This document shows positions 63,111-64,000 of a stretch of 64,000 nucleotides of DNA, one piece after another. The DNA lies in assembly GCF_007859865.1 (NCBI RefSeq), contig NZ_SJPI01000001.1:2232001-2296000 (forward strand). The letters run 5' to 3'. A program made the position numbers and the translations under genes. The stretch comes from Rubripirellula amarantea. Its GTDB lineage: Bacteria; Planctomycetota; Planctomycetia; Pirellulales; Pirellulaceae. The notes beneath the pieces are model-generated. The model was given only the letters and a program-made list of their open reading frames with translations, did no database searches and was not told the origin of the DNA. How positions within the stretch are numbered: the first letter of the stretch is position 1; every line of letters starts with the position of its first letter.

Positions 63111-63964
63111 GATCGCCAATTAGTAAAATTCAAGAAGTGAAACTGATCAGTGGAGCCAATCAGCGAATGGCCCATGGCGATGCGGCGAGGCATTTGCGGC
63201 GCGATTAGTGACGCGATTAGTGACGCGATTAGTGACGCGATCGAGCAAGTGACGCGATCAAGCAAAGGAAGCAGTGAAACACTGCAGACAAGCGAATCAC
63301 CTTCGCGAGCGTCCGCGGCCGGGTACTCCTGCACCCGGCCCGTGAGGAATCATTGGTGTTGATCAGACGAATCTGACCAAAACCGACGACGTCAGCCCGT
63401 GGCCGCAAGCTGACCGCGTTTCCCTCACGCAAGGCGAACTCGCGGAGACGATATCCACTCGAGCAAGCGATCAAGAGGTAACATTTCGGTCACGAAACGC
63501 ACCAAAAAAGGCATTTGCCCGAGATTAGCTAACCTTAATGCTGTCAATGACTTGCATCTCGGCTAATCCTTGTCTGGGGGTTGGAGGGCGGAGTCGTAAA
63601 ATTTACAGATGCTCTGCCTTCGGTAGTGTTAGATTACGTCCTCGCGAACTTCGGTCAACGGCAGATTTTCCGTTTTCATACCCTTCGATCAGGCTCAGGG
63701 TCGTTAAAGCGTTGACGCTACCCGGGTTAGAAATTTTCGCCTTTTTTAGGACGAGTTTTTCCTCGCCGCGATCGCCCCAAAACGGGCCTTCGAAGGTGAC
63801 TCCGTGGGTAGTGATCAACTGCTCATTCGCTGGAGCCTCGTGACTTTCTCGCAGGCTATTCAAGCGTTACGCTAGCAAGTTCCCCACCCTTCCAGCGTTC
63901 AGTCCGCTTAATCCCCGTTTTCCTACCCCCCCCTACCCTTTCGCTCTTCGCAGGCAGCCCCATC
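63111..63964. other. Gene-poor stretch of 854 bp at the right end
   Basis: Several short frames are open on both strands, but none resembles a protein or has a ribosome binding site. It contains the 12-bp tandem repeat at 63201-63236 and a run of eight C at 63926-63933. It may hold a promoter and leader for the gene starting at 63965, or decayed genes. Confidence 0.5.
63201..63236. repeat. 12-bp tandem repeat, three units plus degenerate remnants
   Basis: GCGATTAGTGAC is repeated three times exactly; GCGATCGAGCAAGTGAC and GCGATCAAGC follow as degenerate continuations. It lies about 90 bases after the Nudix stop. Confidence 0.92.
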
Positions 63965-64000
63965 ATGACCGACTCTGGCACCCGTACCCGTCCAGTACAC
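63965..64000 (+). CDS. Start of a gene cut by the right edge (3' partial)
   Basis: ATG at 63965 opens a frame of twelve codons to the window end (MTDSGTRTRPVH). There is no strong ribosome binding site; the upstream context is pyrimidine-rich (eight C, then TTTCGCTC). Too short to identify. Confidence 0.4.
   Translation, partial: MTDSGTRTRPVH

Noticed and set aside
63603-63863. Overlapping 86- and 101-codon frames on opposite strands near the right end
   Set aside because: No family, no start signals, and both strands are open alike, so neither can be supported.

Overview
The window looks like chromosomal DNA from a planctomycete of the Pirellulaceae (Rhodopirellula-like). The evidence is two DUF1559 proteins with type IV pilin-like N-termini, two proteins resembling the YTV-motif, cysteine-rich cell-wall proteins of Rhodopirellula, an AroDE fusion, a DUF4332 protein, many short unlinked operons on both strands and a base composition in the mid-50s % GC by eye. 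This is inference from gene content; no 16S rRNA is present. I found no rRNA, tRNA, insertion sequence, prophage or CRISPR array.

Layout. 1-2578: end of a YTV-like protein, an atypical crotonase and a secreted DUF4832-like protein. 2896-8607 (minus): a tightly packed, partly overlapping operon running from a small secreted peptide with ten cysteines, through a single-pass membrane protein, an anchored C39-like cysteine peptidase, a DUF1573 lipoprotein and a GT-C glycosyltransferase, to a DUF1559 pseudopilin. This is my best candidate for an undescribed system. 8836-11840 (minus): lipoyl H-protein plus HemW/HemN-like radical SAM enzyme, and a PQQ-type beta-propeller. 12045-16200 (plus): zinc-ribbon membrane protein with internal repeats, AroDE and a GNAT acetyltransferase. 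16246-18646 (minus): DUF2585 protein, FolE2 and QueD (7-deazapurine/queuosine precursors), with a 15-bp tandem repeat between the last two.

18911-25217: a manganese/zinc-type ABC importer whose two permeases both carry DtxR/MntR-like C-terminal domains, facing a His/Asp-rich DUF1559 protein and a His/Cys-rich exported protein; together these look like a metal-handling island. 25755-26132: a Tyr/Gly/His-rich secreted protein. 26529-29677: cytidine deaminase and pyrimidine-nucleoside phosphorylase (salvage), then an HtrA protease. 29702-33241 (minus): MadL-MadM malonate importer, a malonyl-CoA synthetase-like ligase and an esterase. 33260-39558: DprA, a type IIA topoisomerase B subunit, XseA, DapF and Apt.

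39739-47610: large YTV-like protein, a TPR protein, a Tyr-rich secreted protein, and an exopolysaccharide pair (Wzz-like and Wzy/WaaL-like). 47675-54142 (minus): sigma-54 activator without receiver, exported HEAT/pseudo-receiver protein, and three TadE/TadG-type proteins. 54325-56167: transaldolase and DUF533/TerB-like protein. 56300-60913 (minus): a very large SMC/RecF-like ATPase with two DUF4332 domains. 61280-63110: CCA-adding enzyme and a Nudix hydrolase. 63111-63964 is long and gene-poor and leads to a CDS cut by the right edge.
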